From the NCBI GenBank assembly GCA_002733155.1, contig NVUO01000010.1, positions 33,586-42,200 of the forward strand: DNA of 8,615 nt, in the 5' to 3' direction. The translations under genes and the position numbers were made by a program. The notes beneath the pieces are model-generated. The model ran no database searches, had not been told where the DNA came from, and saw only the letters and a program-made list of their open reading frames with translations. Below, piece after piece: positions 1 through 5,625 of the stretch. Origin of the DNA: Sulfurimonas sp. (GTDB lineage Bacteria > Campylobacterota > Campylobacteria > Campylobacterales > Sulfurimonadaceae). Positions within the stretch are counted from its first letter, which is position 1. Each line of letters opens with the position of its first letter.

Positions 1-34
1 AGAGATAAAATTAAGATAAGAAATGGATAAGTTC

Positions 35-60
35 ACTAATATACGAATCCTAATATTAGT
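35..60. repeat. 8-bp inverted repeat upstream of the hemerythrin gene
   Basis: ACTAATAT (35-42) and ATATTAGT (53-60) are perfect reverse complements separated by 10 bases, and TTTCTT follows the right arm. It could be the weak A+T-rich terminator of a gene lying left of the window, or an operator for the hemerythrin promoter about 40 bases downstream. The stem holds only one G-C pair, so as RNA it would be unstable. The symmetry is seen; the role is inferred. Confidence 0.35.
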
Positions 61-64
61 TTTC

Positions 65-78
65 TTGATATGAAATAA
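65..78 (+). promoter_or_regulatory. possible FNR/CRP-family binding site
   Basis: TTGAT-ATGA-AATAA matches 8 of 10 informative positions of the FNR-type consensus TTGAT-N4-ATCAA. The left half is perfect and the right half is degenerate. Its centre (71.5) lies about 41.5 bases before the start point expected from the TATAAT box at 101-106, which is the classic position for class II activation by FNR/CRP proteins. In such A+T-rich DNA an 8/10 match can arise by chance, so the spacing is the better argument. Confidence 0.3.
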
Positions 79-100
79 TTCCAACTTTATGTATTTGCAT

Positions 101-106
101 TATAAT
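101..106 (+). promoter_or_regulatory. -10 box of the hemerythrin operon promoter
   Basis: A perfect TATAAT sits 27 bases before the preferred start codon at 134, giving a predicted transcription start near 112-113. No good -35 hexamer is present at the right distance (TTCCAA at 79-84 is the nearest candidate). That is common in Campylobacterota, whose sigma-70 promoters depend mainly on the -10 box. An ATG at 89 lies upstream of this box, which argues against it as the start codon. Confidence 0.5.
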
Positions 107-133
107 TTCAATAATTATTTAAAGGATGCTATT

Positions 134-577
134 ATGAGTACTATAAAAGAATATTTAAGTTTAGGTCATTCTCATTGTGATGAATTATTTGCAAATATGG
201 AAGATGCAGTAGCAAAAGATGTAAACACATCTATAGAAGCTTATTTAGAGTTTGCCGATGAGACGGAAAGGCACTTCCAAATGGAGGAACGTATTATGTT
301 TTTAGAGTTTGAGACAAAAACAGGAATGATTGAGGGACCAACTGCTATGATGAGGCATGAACATACTCAAATGAGAAAACTTATTGGGGATATAAAAGTA
401 TCAATAGAAGATAAAAATAAAGATAAATTTTTTGGTAATTCTGAGACTCTTATGATATTGATGCAGCAACACAATATGAAAGAGGAACAAATGCTTTATC
501 CCATGGCTCAACAACACTTAAGTGCCCAATCCAATCGCATTATAGACATGATGCAGTCTATGGTGGTAAAAAAGTAG
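134..577 (+). CDS. hemerythrin domain protein
   Basis: This is a single-domain bacterial hemerythrin of 147 residues, a four-helix cytoplasmic protein that binds O2 (sometimes NO) at a non-heme di-iron centre. Visible ligand motifs, numbered from the ATG at 134, are H11/H13 (GHSHCDE), H47 with E51 (ERHFQMEE), H74/H76 (MRHEH) and H113 with E117/E118 (QQHNMKEEQ), the usual spread over four helices. There is no signal peptide or partner domain, so it is a carrier, scavenger or sensor rather than a fused regulator. The start at 134 is preferred over an in-frame ATG at 89 because AAAGGA (121-126) lies 7 bases before it, the 15 extra residues are unlike the family, and the -10 box lies between the two. 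Its stop codon overlaps the ribosome site of the next gene, so the two are translated together. The family is secure; the ligand is inferred. Confidence 0.88.
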   Translation: MSTIKEYLSLGHSHCDELFANMEDAVAKDVNTSIEAYLEFADETERHFQMEERIMFLEFETKTGMIEGPTAMMRHEHTQMRKLIGDIKVSIEDKNKDKFFGNSETLMILMQQHNMKEEQMLYPMAQQHLSAQSNRIIDMMQSMVVKK

Positions 578-586
578 GGAGTAATT

Positions 587-1891
587 TTGGATTTAAATGG
601 TTTATCATCAGATCAAGCACCGCCAATATCTGCCCCATTAAGGTTCTTCTTAACAGCTCCCTTATTTGGAATTTTAGCTGGTATATTGATTTTTTTAGGT
701 GATGCAGATAATTTAAGTAGTAGATATTCTTTAGAATCTATAGCTATTACTCATGCTATAACTATAGGTTTTGTGAGTTTTGTTATGCTTGGAGCATTAA
801 CTCAGATGTTGCCAGTATTAGCTGGCATAAGTATAGCTAGGGTGGGTTTAGTTGCAAAACTTTCTCACTTAGCACTTTCAAGTGGTACTATCTTTATGAT
901 ATATGGATTAATGCAAAATGTAGCTAGTCTTATGTTGATTTCGTCGATATTATTGACTATTGGTTTTTTAATAATGATTTTATCAATGTTAGTAGCGTTT
1001 AGGAATGTTAAAAACATTACAGCTAGTGTAAGGGCTATATTTATATCATTGGTGTTTGCATTAATAGTTGTTTTGATGGGGGCTCAATTATTATCATCAT
1101 ATGGTATTAGTAAACTTGCATCTTTTCATTTTATTTTGGCAAATATACATAGTGTATGGGCAATATTTGGATTTGCTGGAGTATTAATCATTGGTGTGTC
1201 CTTTCATATATTGCCAATGTTTTATGTAGCTCCAAGGTTTAAACAGTTTTGCAAAAAAAGAGTAGTATGGTTAATTACAATAGGACTAATATTATGGTTA
1301 GTATTAAATATATTTTTTGATTTATATACAGTAGTAGCTAAGATATGGATAGCTACATTTTTTTGGGCATTTTCGACTACAGTTTGGAAAAAACTTTCAG
1401 CTCGTAGAAGACCTATATCTGATGTTACAGTATGGTACTGGAGGGTTGCAACTGTATTTATGACTTTAGGCACATTTTCTTGGGCTATTAATGATTTTTA
1501 TGATGAAAAATATATAGTAATGGTATCAATTTTAATTGGTGGAGGATTTATACTTTCAATAATGCTTGGAATGTTATATAAGATAGTACCATTTTTGGTG
1601 TGGTTTCATTTAAATGCAAAAGGTTATATGTCTATACCTAATATGAACGAGATGATAAATAAAAATTTAGCTAAAAGCCAATTTTTACTTTTTATGATTT
1701 CTTTGATTGGATTTATGTTTTCATATTATTATATAGAGATATTACCAGTTTTTGCAACTACCTTTATCTTAAGTATGTTGATTTTAGAGTACAATATCAT
1801 ATCTCCTGTTCTAATCTATATTAGAACTATCAAAACTAAACCAGAATTTGATATGAGTGCATTTAATATTTCAGTAGAGGGTATAGAGTGA
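587..1891 (+). CDS. polytopic membrane protein with conserved-looking histidines, heme-copper-oxidase-I/NnrS-like
   Basis: This 434-residue inner-membrane protein has about 12 hydrophobic segments (roughly 18-37, 52-77, 88-108, 115-138, 147-170, 180-214, 225-245, 250-266, 283-302, 308-331, 364-385, 387-411). The N-terminal PLRFFLTAPLFGILAG stretch and the segment around H56 (ITHAITIGF, then MLGALTQMLPVLAG) resemble a poorly described family loosely related to heme-copper oxidase subunit I and NnrS. Further histidines in or near membrane segments are H94, H181, H188, H207 and H341, which could ligate heme or metal. The HH pair and the HxH motif of a true oxidase are absent, so it is not a working terminal oxidase. 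Translation starts at TTG 587 with AGGGAG (576-581) 5 bases upstream, overlapping the hemerythrin stop. This coupling suggests a shared role in O2 or NO handling. The stop overlaps the aroK start. Family placement is from recall of motifs and is uncertain. Confidence 0.7.
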   Translation: MDLNGLSSDQAPPISAPLRFFLTAPLFGILAGILIFLGDADNLSSRYSLESIAITHAITIGFVSFVMLGALTQMLPVLAGISIARVGLVAKLSHLALSSGTIFMIYGLMQNVASLMLISSILLTIGFLIMILSMLVAFRNVKNITASVRAIFISLVFALIVVLMGAQLLSSYGISKLASFHFILANIHSVWAIFGFAGVLIIGVSFHILPMFYVAPRFKQFCKKRVVWLITIGLILWLVLNIFFDLYTVVAKIWIATFFWAFSTTVWKKLSARRRPISDVTVWYWRVATVFMTLGTFSWAINDFYDEKYIVMVSILIGGGFILSIMLGMLYKIVPFLVWFHLNAKGYMSIPNMNEMINKNLAKSQFLLFMISLIGFMFSYYYIEILPVFATTFILSMLILEYNIISPVLIYIRTIKTKPEFDMSAFNISVEGIE

Positions 1892-2403
1892 AAAACATAG
1901 TCTTAATAGGCTTTATGGGTGTTGGCAAAGGTTCAATTGCAAGAGAAATAATCAAAATATCTGATTATTTATCGATTGATACTGACGACCTTATAGAGAG
2001 TATGGAAAATAAATCAATTAAAAAAGTATTTACTGATAATGGGGAAGATTATTTTAGACAACTAGAAAAGAAAGTATCCCTTTGGCTGGAAAAAAGTATT
2101 AAAAATACTTTAATTTCTACTGGCGGCGGATTTTATAAACAAACAAATATAAAAAATATTGGTACAATTGTGCTTCTTGATAGCCCTTTTGATGAAATAA
2201 TAAATAGAATTAAATCTCATCCAAATGCAGCTAAAAAATTCAAAAAAAGACCATTACTTAAAGATTTAAGAAAAGCGAAAGAACTTTATAAACAAAGACG
2301 TCCAGAGTATATGGCTTTAGCTGACATAGTAGTTGATGTTACACATAAGAGTGCAATTGAGTGCTCAAAAGAACTTTTAAAAAAGGTGGAACAATATGGG
2401 TAA
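1888..2403 (+). CDS. aroK: shikimate kinase
   Basis: Cytoplasmic shikimate kinase phosphorylates the 3-hydroxyl of shikimate with ATP, the fifth step of the chorismate pathway to aromatic amino acids. At 171 residues it has the normal family length. Visible motifs are the P-loop GFMGVGKGS (8-16, K14), the shikimate-binding DTDD (31-34) and R57, GGG (79-81), the lid arginine in KKRPLL (R121) and the adenine-side YKQRRPEY (134-141). The P-loop residue after K14 is Gly rather than the usual Ser/Thr, with Ser next. The start is GTG 1888, which overlaps the upstream stop (GTGA) and has AGAGGG (1876-1881) 6 bases before it; this gives the expected MKNIVLIGF N-terminus. It overlaps the next gene by 8 bases. 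AroK against AroL is decided only by being the single housekeeping type; the function itself is secure. Confidence 0.93.
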   Translation: MKNIVLIGFMGVGKGSIAREIIKISDYLSIDTDDLIESMENKSIKKVFTDNGEDYFRQLEKKVSLWLEKSIKNTLISTGGGFYKQTNIKNIGTIVLLDSPFDEIINRIKSHPNAAKKFKKRPLLKDLRKAKELYKQRRPEYMALADIVVDVTHKSAIECSKELLKKVEQYG

Positions 2404-2824
2404 GATTTATATATATATGATTTTATTGCTAGTAACTAGTCTTGGCGCATCTGAGATAAAATGGGCAAAAGATTATGATAGTGGACTTAGTGATGCACAA
2501 AAACAGAATAAACCTGTTTTTTTTGTATCATCAAGACATACATGTAGATATTGTATAATGCTACAAGACACAACTTTTAAAAATAAAAATGTTATAAAAG
2601 TTTTAAATAAGAATTTTATAGCGATTATATCTTATTCTGATGAAAAAGATTATATACCTAAAAGCTTATGGCAACCTGGGACTCCAGCCTTATGGTTTTT
2701 ACTTCCAAGTGGTGAACCAATGTTTCAACCAATAATGGGTGTTATAAAGGCAGATGATTTTTTAAAAGCTATACAAATTGTAAAAAAAGAGTTCGATACT
2801 CAACAAAAAGTTAAAAATAAGTAG
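2396..2824 (+). CDS. exported thioredoxin-like protein with CxxC motif
   Basis: This small 142-residue protein has a thioredoxin-like fold. Residues 1-18 form a short secretory signal peptide (MGKIYIYMILLLVTSLGA), probably cut before SEIKW, so the mature protein should be periplasmic or lipid-anchor-free exported. The redox motif is C50-R-Y-C53 (HTCRYC). GTPALWF (95-101) supplies the cis-proline P97 typical of the fold, followed by the strand bearing LPSGEP. The C-terminus is lysine-rich. It resembles the Thioredoxin_7/DUF255-like and SoxW-like groups, which reduce disulfides or act on cytochrome and sulfur proteins; which partner it serves cannot be read here. The ATG at 2396 lies inside the end of aroK, with AAGGTGGA (2383-2390) 5 bases upstream, so the two are translationally coupled. 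A 9-base gap to hisD follows. Confidence 0.78.
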   Translation: MGKIYIYMILLLVTSLGASEIKWAKDYDSGLSDAQKQNKPVFFVSSRHTCRYCIMLQDTTFKNKNVIKVLNKNFIAIISYSDEKDYIPKSLWQPGTPALWFLLPSGEPMFQPIMGVIKADDFLKAIQIVKKEFDTQQKVKNK

Positions 2825-2833
2825 GAAAAAATA

Positions 2834-4126
2834 ATGATATTTACAAACTCAAATAGTGATAGTTTTAAGCTAGAATTTGAAGAACTATTACAAAGAGGAA
2901 AGATGGACATTGCTACAGTTAGCAGTATAGTATCAAATATTATAGAAGAAATTAAAGAGAATAAAAATAAAGCATTAAAAGAGCATATATCTAAGTTTGA
3001 TAACTGGACACCTTTAACTGATGCTGATTTAAAGATATCAACTTCATCTATGTTAAAAGCTTATGAGAACTTAGATTCAAAATTAAAATCAGCTCTACAT
3101 TTAGCATATGATAGAATCAAAACTTACCATGAGAAACTAAAACCAAAGTCATGGTTTGATACAGAATTAAATGGAACTATTTTAGGTCAAAAAGTAACAG
3201 CAGTTGATAGTGCTGGTCTTTATATCCCTGGGGGCAAGGCTGCATATCCATCTTCATTACTTATGAATGTAATCCCAGCTCAAGTAGCTGGAGTAGAAAA
3301 TATAGTAGTATGTACACCAACTCCAAACAATGAACCAAATGAACTTTTACTTGCAGCTTGTCATTTATGTGGAGTAGAGCAAGTTTATAAGGTTGGTGGG
3401 GCATCAGCGATTGCAGCTATGGCTTATGGGACTGAAAATATACCCAAGGTTGATGTAATTACAGGTCCTGGAAATATTTTTGTAGCTACTGCAAAAAAGA
3501 TGGTTTTTGGTGAAGTGAATATTGATATGATAGCTGGACCAAGTGAAATAGGAATTTTAGCTGATGATAGTGCAAATGCAAATCATTTAGCTATAGACTT
3601 ATTATCTCAGGCTGAACACGATGAAATGGCTACTTCCATACTTATAACTCCATCTTTAAAGTTAGCAAATGAAGTAAAAGAAGAGATAGAAAACTGGCTT
3701 CTTAAACTTCCACGTCAAAAGATGGCAAGAAAATCTATTGAAGAGCGTGGAGCGATCATAGTTACATCAGATATGAATGAGGCAATAAACTTAATGAATG
3801 AGATAGCACCTGAACATTTAGAAGTAGCTACTGATAATGCTTTTGAATATCTTCCATTTATTAAACATGCTGGAGCTATATTTTTAGGTCATAATACTCC
3901 AGAGGCTATTGGTGATTATGTAGCTGGACCTAACCATACCCTGCCAACTGGTGGTACAGCTAAGTTTTATTCTCCACTTGGAGTTGAAAACTTTATGAAA
4001 AAGACTTCTATCATCTCATTTAGTTCAAAAGCTATAAATGAAATAGGTGAGCATTGTGCTTTAATAGCAAATACAGAGGGTTTAACTGCACATGAACAAT
4101 CAGTCAGGGTTAGACTTAAAAAATAA
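2834..4126 (+). CDS. hisD: histidinol dehydrogenase
   Basis: This cytoplasmic zinc enzyme oxidises L-histidinol to L-histidine in two NAD-dependent steps, the end of histidine biosynthesis. The 430-residue length matches the family. Seen motifs are the GLYIPGGKAAYPSS loop (128-141), VGGASAIAAMAYGT (187-200), the NAD-contact region VITGPGN (208-214) and the family block AGPSEIG (234-240). The zinc ligands are Q259 and H262 (SQAEHDE), D361 (GDYVAGPNH) and H420 (TAHEQ); the catalytic pair is E327-H328 (APEHLE), with H368. These align with the E. coli residues with at most one position of shift, so the enzyme should be active. AGGAAA straddling the previous stop (2823-2828) is the ribosome site before ATG 2834. 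It lies apart from other his genes and is the last gene of the tight run; a hairpin follows directly. Confidence 0.96.
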   Translation: MIFTNSNSDSFKLEFEELLQRGKMDIATVSSIVSNIIEEIKENKNKALKEHISKFDNWTPLTDADLKISTSSMLKAYENLDSKLKSALHLAYDRIKTYHEKLKPKSWFDTELNGTILGQKVTAVDSAGLYIPGGKAAYPSSLLMNVIPAQVAGVENIVVCTPTPNNEPNELLLAACHLCGVEQVYKVGGASAIAAMAYGTENIPKVDVITGPGNIFVATAKKMVFGEVNIDMIAGPSEIGILADDSANANHLAIDLLSQAEHDEMATSILITPSLKLANEVKEEIENWLLKLPRQKMARKSIEERGAIIVTSDMNEAINLMNEIAPEHLEVATDNAFEYLPFIKHAGAIFLGHNTPEAIGDYVAGPNHTLPTGGTAKFYSPLGVENFMKKTSIISFSSKAINEIGEHCALIANTEGLTAHEQSVRVRLKK

Positions 4127-4159
4127 AATTAATTTATTTTTTTACAAAAAAAATTAATT
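4127..4159. terminator. A/T-only hairpin after hisD, possible weak terminator
   Basis: AATTAATTT (4127-4135) pairs perfectly with AAATTAATT (4151-4159). After a bulged A (4136), TTTTT (4137-4141) can pair with AAAAA (4146-4150), leaving a TTAC loop. It begins at the base after the hisD stop. The stem has no G-C pair and no T tract follows the right arm, so termination on the + strand would be inefficient. It may equally be chance structure in very A+T-rich DNA. Confidence 0.35.
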
Positions 4160-4166
4160 AATAAAC

Positions 4167-4181
4167 TGTAAAATTCTTACA
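4167..4181. promoter_or_regulatory. operator-like inverted repeat TGTAA-N5-TTACA
   Basis: TGTAA (4167-4171) and TTACA (4177-4181) are reverse complements separated by AATTC. Spaced pentamer arms of this form are typical of dimeric helix-turn-helix repressor sites, and it lies 77 bases before the DUF2231 gene start. No regulator gene is present in the window to pair with it. Short arms in A+T-rich DNA make chance plausible. Confidence 0.2.
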
Positions 4182-4192
4182 CTTATGTAGTA

Positions 4193-4223
4193 ACTAACGC
4201 TATATTTAAAGTAAAGTGTTAGT
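4193..4223. repeat. inverted repeat with overlapping direct repeat upstream of the DUF2231 gene
   Basis: ACTAACGC (4193-4200) and GTGTTAGT (4216-4223) can form an 8-bp stem with one G-U wobble around a 15-base loop. The heptamer CGCTATA occurs twice nearby, at 4198-4204 and 4224-4230, 26 bases apart, each copy touching an arm of the inverted repeat. TATAAG (4227-4232), within the second copy, may serve as a -10 element, which would place a start point near 4239. The pattern could be an operator or an RNA stem in the 5' untranslated region; the choice is inference. Confidence 0.3.
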
Positions 4224-4257
4224 CGCTATAAGAGAATTAACCCTAAGGAATTTATAC

Positions 4258-4740
4258 ATGTTACATCCCGCAGTAGCTCATTTCGCAGTCTCATTACCAA
4301 TCATCTCTTTAGTTTTAGGTCTTATGTACCTTATGAAACCAAGTGAAGTTATGTCAAAAATATCTTCTCGTTTTTTAATTTTTACAGCTATTTTTATAGT
4401 TATAGCATATTTTAGTGGTGAAGAAGATGCTGAAGAAGTATTTGATTTTTTATCATCTGATGCTAAGGCTTTATTAGGTCAGCATGCTAAACTTGGTTTA
4501 TATTTAGCTATATCTATGCCAGTTGTAGCCCTTATAAGATTTTATGCTTGTAAAACTAGCAAGTTTAAAATAGAATTATTTTCAATTGTATTATTAGCAG
4601 TTTTAAGTGCAGCTACTGTTTACCAAGGTAAAATGGGTGGGGAATTAACATTTGATTTTGGTGTAAATGTAAAAGGATTTACAGAGGGTCAAGCTTGTAT
4701 AGCTGAAGCTAAGGCTATGGATGATGATGAGGATGAATAG
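4258..4740 (+). CDS. DUF2231-like small membrane protein
   Basis: This 160-residue integral membrane protein has four hydrophobic segments (about 8-26, 38-53, 77-97, 105-123). It opens with LHPAVAHFAVSLP, which recalls the HPxxVHFPIAL start of DUF2231 proteins, and the late GKMGGELTFDFGVNV (124-138) resembles that family's GGxLVYxHGVGV ending, with Phe where His is usual. H3, H8 and H76 (GQHAKLG) lie at membrane edges and could bind heme or metal. The C-terminus, about 35 residues long, ends in a very acidic DDDEDE tail. The ATG at 4258 is chosen because AAGGAA (4245-4250) lies 7 bases before it and the family motif begins at once; a GTG at 4216 would add 14 unlike residues and has no ribosome site. 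It stands alone between hisD and the molybdoenzyme operon, with over 100 bases free on each side. No biochemical function is known to me. Confidence 0.72.
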   Translation: MLHPAVAHFAVSLPIISLVLGLMYLMKPSEVMSKISSRFLIFTAIFIVIAYFSGEEDAEEVFDFLSSDAKALLGQHAKLGLYLAISMPVVALIRFYACKTSKFKIELFSIVLLAVLSAATVYQGKMGGELTFDFGVNVKGFTEGQACIAEAKAMDDDEDE

Positions 4741-4784
4741 TAATCGTTCTTAAACTTTAAAGAAGTGTAAAATATATAAAATTA

Positions 4785-4816
4785 ATTATGTGTAGATTTC
4801 TGAATTTACACATAAT
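4785..4816. terminator. 14-bp-stem hairpin downstream of the DUF2231 gene
   Basis: ATTATGTGTAGATT (4785-4798) pairs with AATTTACACATAAT (4803-4816) across a TCTG tetraloop. Thirteen pairs are Watson-Crick and one is a G-U wobble. It begins 45 bases after the DUF2231 stop. No T tract follows (AAACAAAT instead), so it is not a textbook intrinsic terminator. It may protect the upstream transcript's 3' end, block readthrough, or, as near-symmetric DNA, bind a regulator just before the promoter of the next operon. Confidence 0.45.
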
Positions 4817-4823
4817 AAACAAA

Positions 4824-4852
4824 TATAATAGGTTTTATCATATATTTATAAT
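4824..4852 (+). promoter_or_regulatory. two candidate -10 boxes for the molybdoenzyme operon
   Basis: Perfect TATAAT hexamers occur at 4824-4829 and 4847-4852, predicting transcription starts near 4836 and 4859. Neither has a recognisable -35 hexamer at 16-18 bases, as is usual in Campylobacterota. The second would start transcription inside the palindrome at 4854-4863. In DNA this rich in A+T one of the two is quite likely accidental. Confidence 0.4.
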
Positions 4853-4853
4853 T

Positions 4854-4863
4854 TACTTAAGTA
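4854..4863. promoter_or_regulatory. 10-bp perfect palindrome, possible operator
   Basis: TACTTAAGTA is its own reverse complement. It lies 2 bases after the second TATAAT and 6 bases before the first GGTAAC repeat. A dimeric regulator bound here would cover the predicted start point. The symmetry is seen; the operator role is inferred. Confidence 0.25.
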
Positions 4864-4869
4864 TTTTAA

Positions 4870-4918
4870 GGTAACATTTGCTTAGAAAGGTATCCTAATA
4901 ACGATACATAAGGGTAAC
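4870..4918 (+). repeat. GGTAAC direct repeats flanking a small stem
   Basis: GGTAAC occurs at 4870-4875 and 4913-4918. Each is followed by a T-rich run (ATTT and TTTT), with start-to-start spacing of 43 bases, about four DNA turns. Between them GTATC (4890-4894) and GATAC (4903-4907) can form a 5-bp stem with an 8-base loop. Same-facing repeats a whole number of turns apart suit a response-regulator or similar activator, but if the start point is upstream they lie in the transcribed leader and may act as RNA. Confidence 0.3.
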
Positions 4919-4986
4919 TTTTTACAAAAATTAGTTTTAGTAATAAATCATAAAATTTGCTATTTATTTGGCTATAAGGAGAATAT

Positions 4987-5625
4987 ATGCAATTAGGCTT
5001 CCTAGTTGATTTACATCTGTGTATGGGATGTAAAGGGTGTGAAATCGCATGTAAGGTGGAAAATGAAGTTCCACTTAGTACATGGAGACTTCGTGTTAAG
5101 TATGTAGATGTTGGGACTTTCCCAGAGACAAAGAGAACATTTACTCCGCTTAGATGTAATCATTGTGAAAATGCACCATGTGAGAGAATTTGTCCAGTAT
5201 CTGCACTGCATTATTTAGATAATGGAATTGTAAATATAGATAAAGAGCGCTGTATTGGTTGTGCGGGTTGTGTAATGGCTTGTCCATATGGAGCAATATA
5301 TATTGACCCACAAACACAAACTGCTGACAAATGTACGTATTGTGCGCACAGAGTTGCTTCTTCGATGATGCCAGCTTGTGTAGTTGCGTGTCCAGTTCAA
5401 GCAAATATTTTTGGTGACTTAGACGATCCGACGTCAAATATCTCTAAATATATACAGGTAAATCAAAGTGATGTACAAGTTCGTAAACCTGAAAAAGGTA
5501 CAAACCCTCATCATTATTATGTAGGCGGTGGTAATGTTAGTCTTAACCCACTTGCATCTCAGAGAATTGATGGATATTCATTATTTGGAAAAATTACAAC
5601 ACTTCCAGTAGGGGGGCACCACTAA
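4987..5625 (+). CDS. 4Fe-4S ferredoxin subunit of a molybdoenzyme (PsrB/NrfC/DmsB type)
   Basis: This 212-residue electron-transfer subunit passes electrons between the membrane NrfD subunit and the molybdopterin subunit. Sixteen cysteines form four [4Fe-4S] sets in the DmsB/PsrB order: C12/C15/C18/C22, C57/C60/C65/C69, C89/C92/C95/C99 and C116/C119/C131/C135. In this fold the clusters are built from mixed sets. It has no signal peptide, as usual for subunits that ride through the Tat system with their folded catalytic partner. The C-terminal 65 residues lack cysteines and carry a glycine/histidine-rich stretch (GTNPHHYYVGGGN) that likely contacts a partner. AAGGAG (4976-4981) marks ATG 4987. 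The stop shares one base with the next start (TAATG). PsrB, PhsB, TtrB, SoeB and PadC all look alike, so no gene symbol is given. Confidence 0.9.
   Translation: MQLGFLVDLHLCMGCKGCEIACKVENEVPLSTWRLRVKYVDVGTFPETKRTFTPLRCNHCENAPCERICPVSALHYLDNGIVNIDKERCIGCAGCVMACPYGAIYIDPQTQTADKCTYCAHRVASSMMPACVVACPVQANIFGDLDDPTSNISKYIQVNQSDVQVRKPEKGTNPHHYYVGGGNVSLNPLASQRIDGYSLFGKITTLPVGGHH

Larger units (their letters stand above)
4741..4986 (+). other. 246-base intergenic leader before the molybdoenzyme operon
   Basis: No open frame of note is seen on either strand in this stretch. From left to right it holds a strong hairpin (4785-4816), two perfect TATAAT hexamers (4824-4829, 4847-4852), a 10-bp palindrome (4854-4863), two GGTAAC direct repeats (4870-4875, 4913-4918) and a small stem between them (4890-4907). 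It ends with the AAGGAG ribosome site (4976-4981), 5 bases before ATG 4987. If transcription begins at either TATAAT box the untranslated leader is about 130-150 bases, long for a bacterial gene. I recognise no named riboswitch in it. Confidence 0.6.

Noticed and set aside
89..133. N-terminal extension of the hemerythrin from an earlier in-frame ATG at 89
   Set aside because: It lacks a ribosome site, lies upstream of the TATAAT at 101-106, and adds 15 residues unlike the family; ATG 134 has AAAGGA at 7 bases.
1222..1473. Minus-strand open frame inside the membrane-protein gene
   Set aside because: It lies wholly within a well-supported + strand gene, and its product shows no recognisable motif.
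4216..4257. GTG start for the DUF2231-like protein at 4216
   Set aside because: The 14 extra codons have no ribosome site and coincide with the right arm of an inverted repeat; the family motif starts at ATG 4258.
4868..4885. Possible sigma-54 promoter (GGTAACATTTGCTT)
   Set aside because: GG and GC are separated by 8 bases rather than the required 10, and the -24 element TGGCAC is absent.
4817..4986. Riboswitch (molybdenum cofactor or other) in the molybdoenzyme leader
   Set aside because: Only a 5-bp stem and direct repeats are visible; no recognisable conserved riboswitch core was found, so it is kept only as an unassigned leader.
5011..5437. Three overlapping minus-strand open frames opposite the ferredoxin gene
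   Set aside because: They are shadows of the cysteine-rich ferredoxin coding sequence, with products of low-complexity, unrecognisable character.
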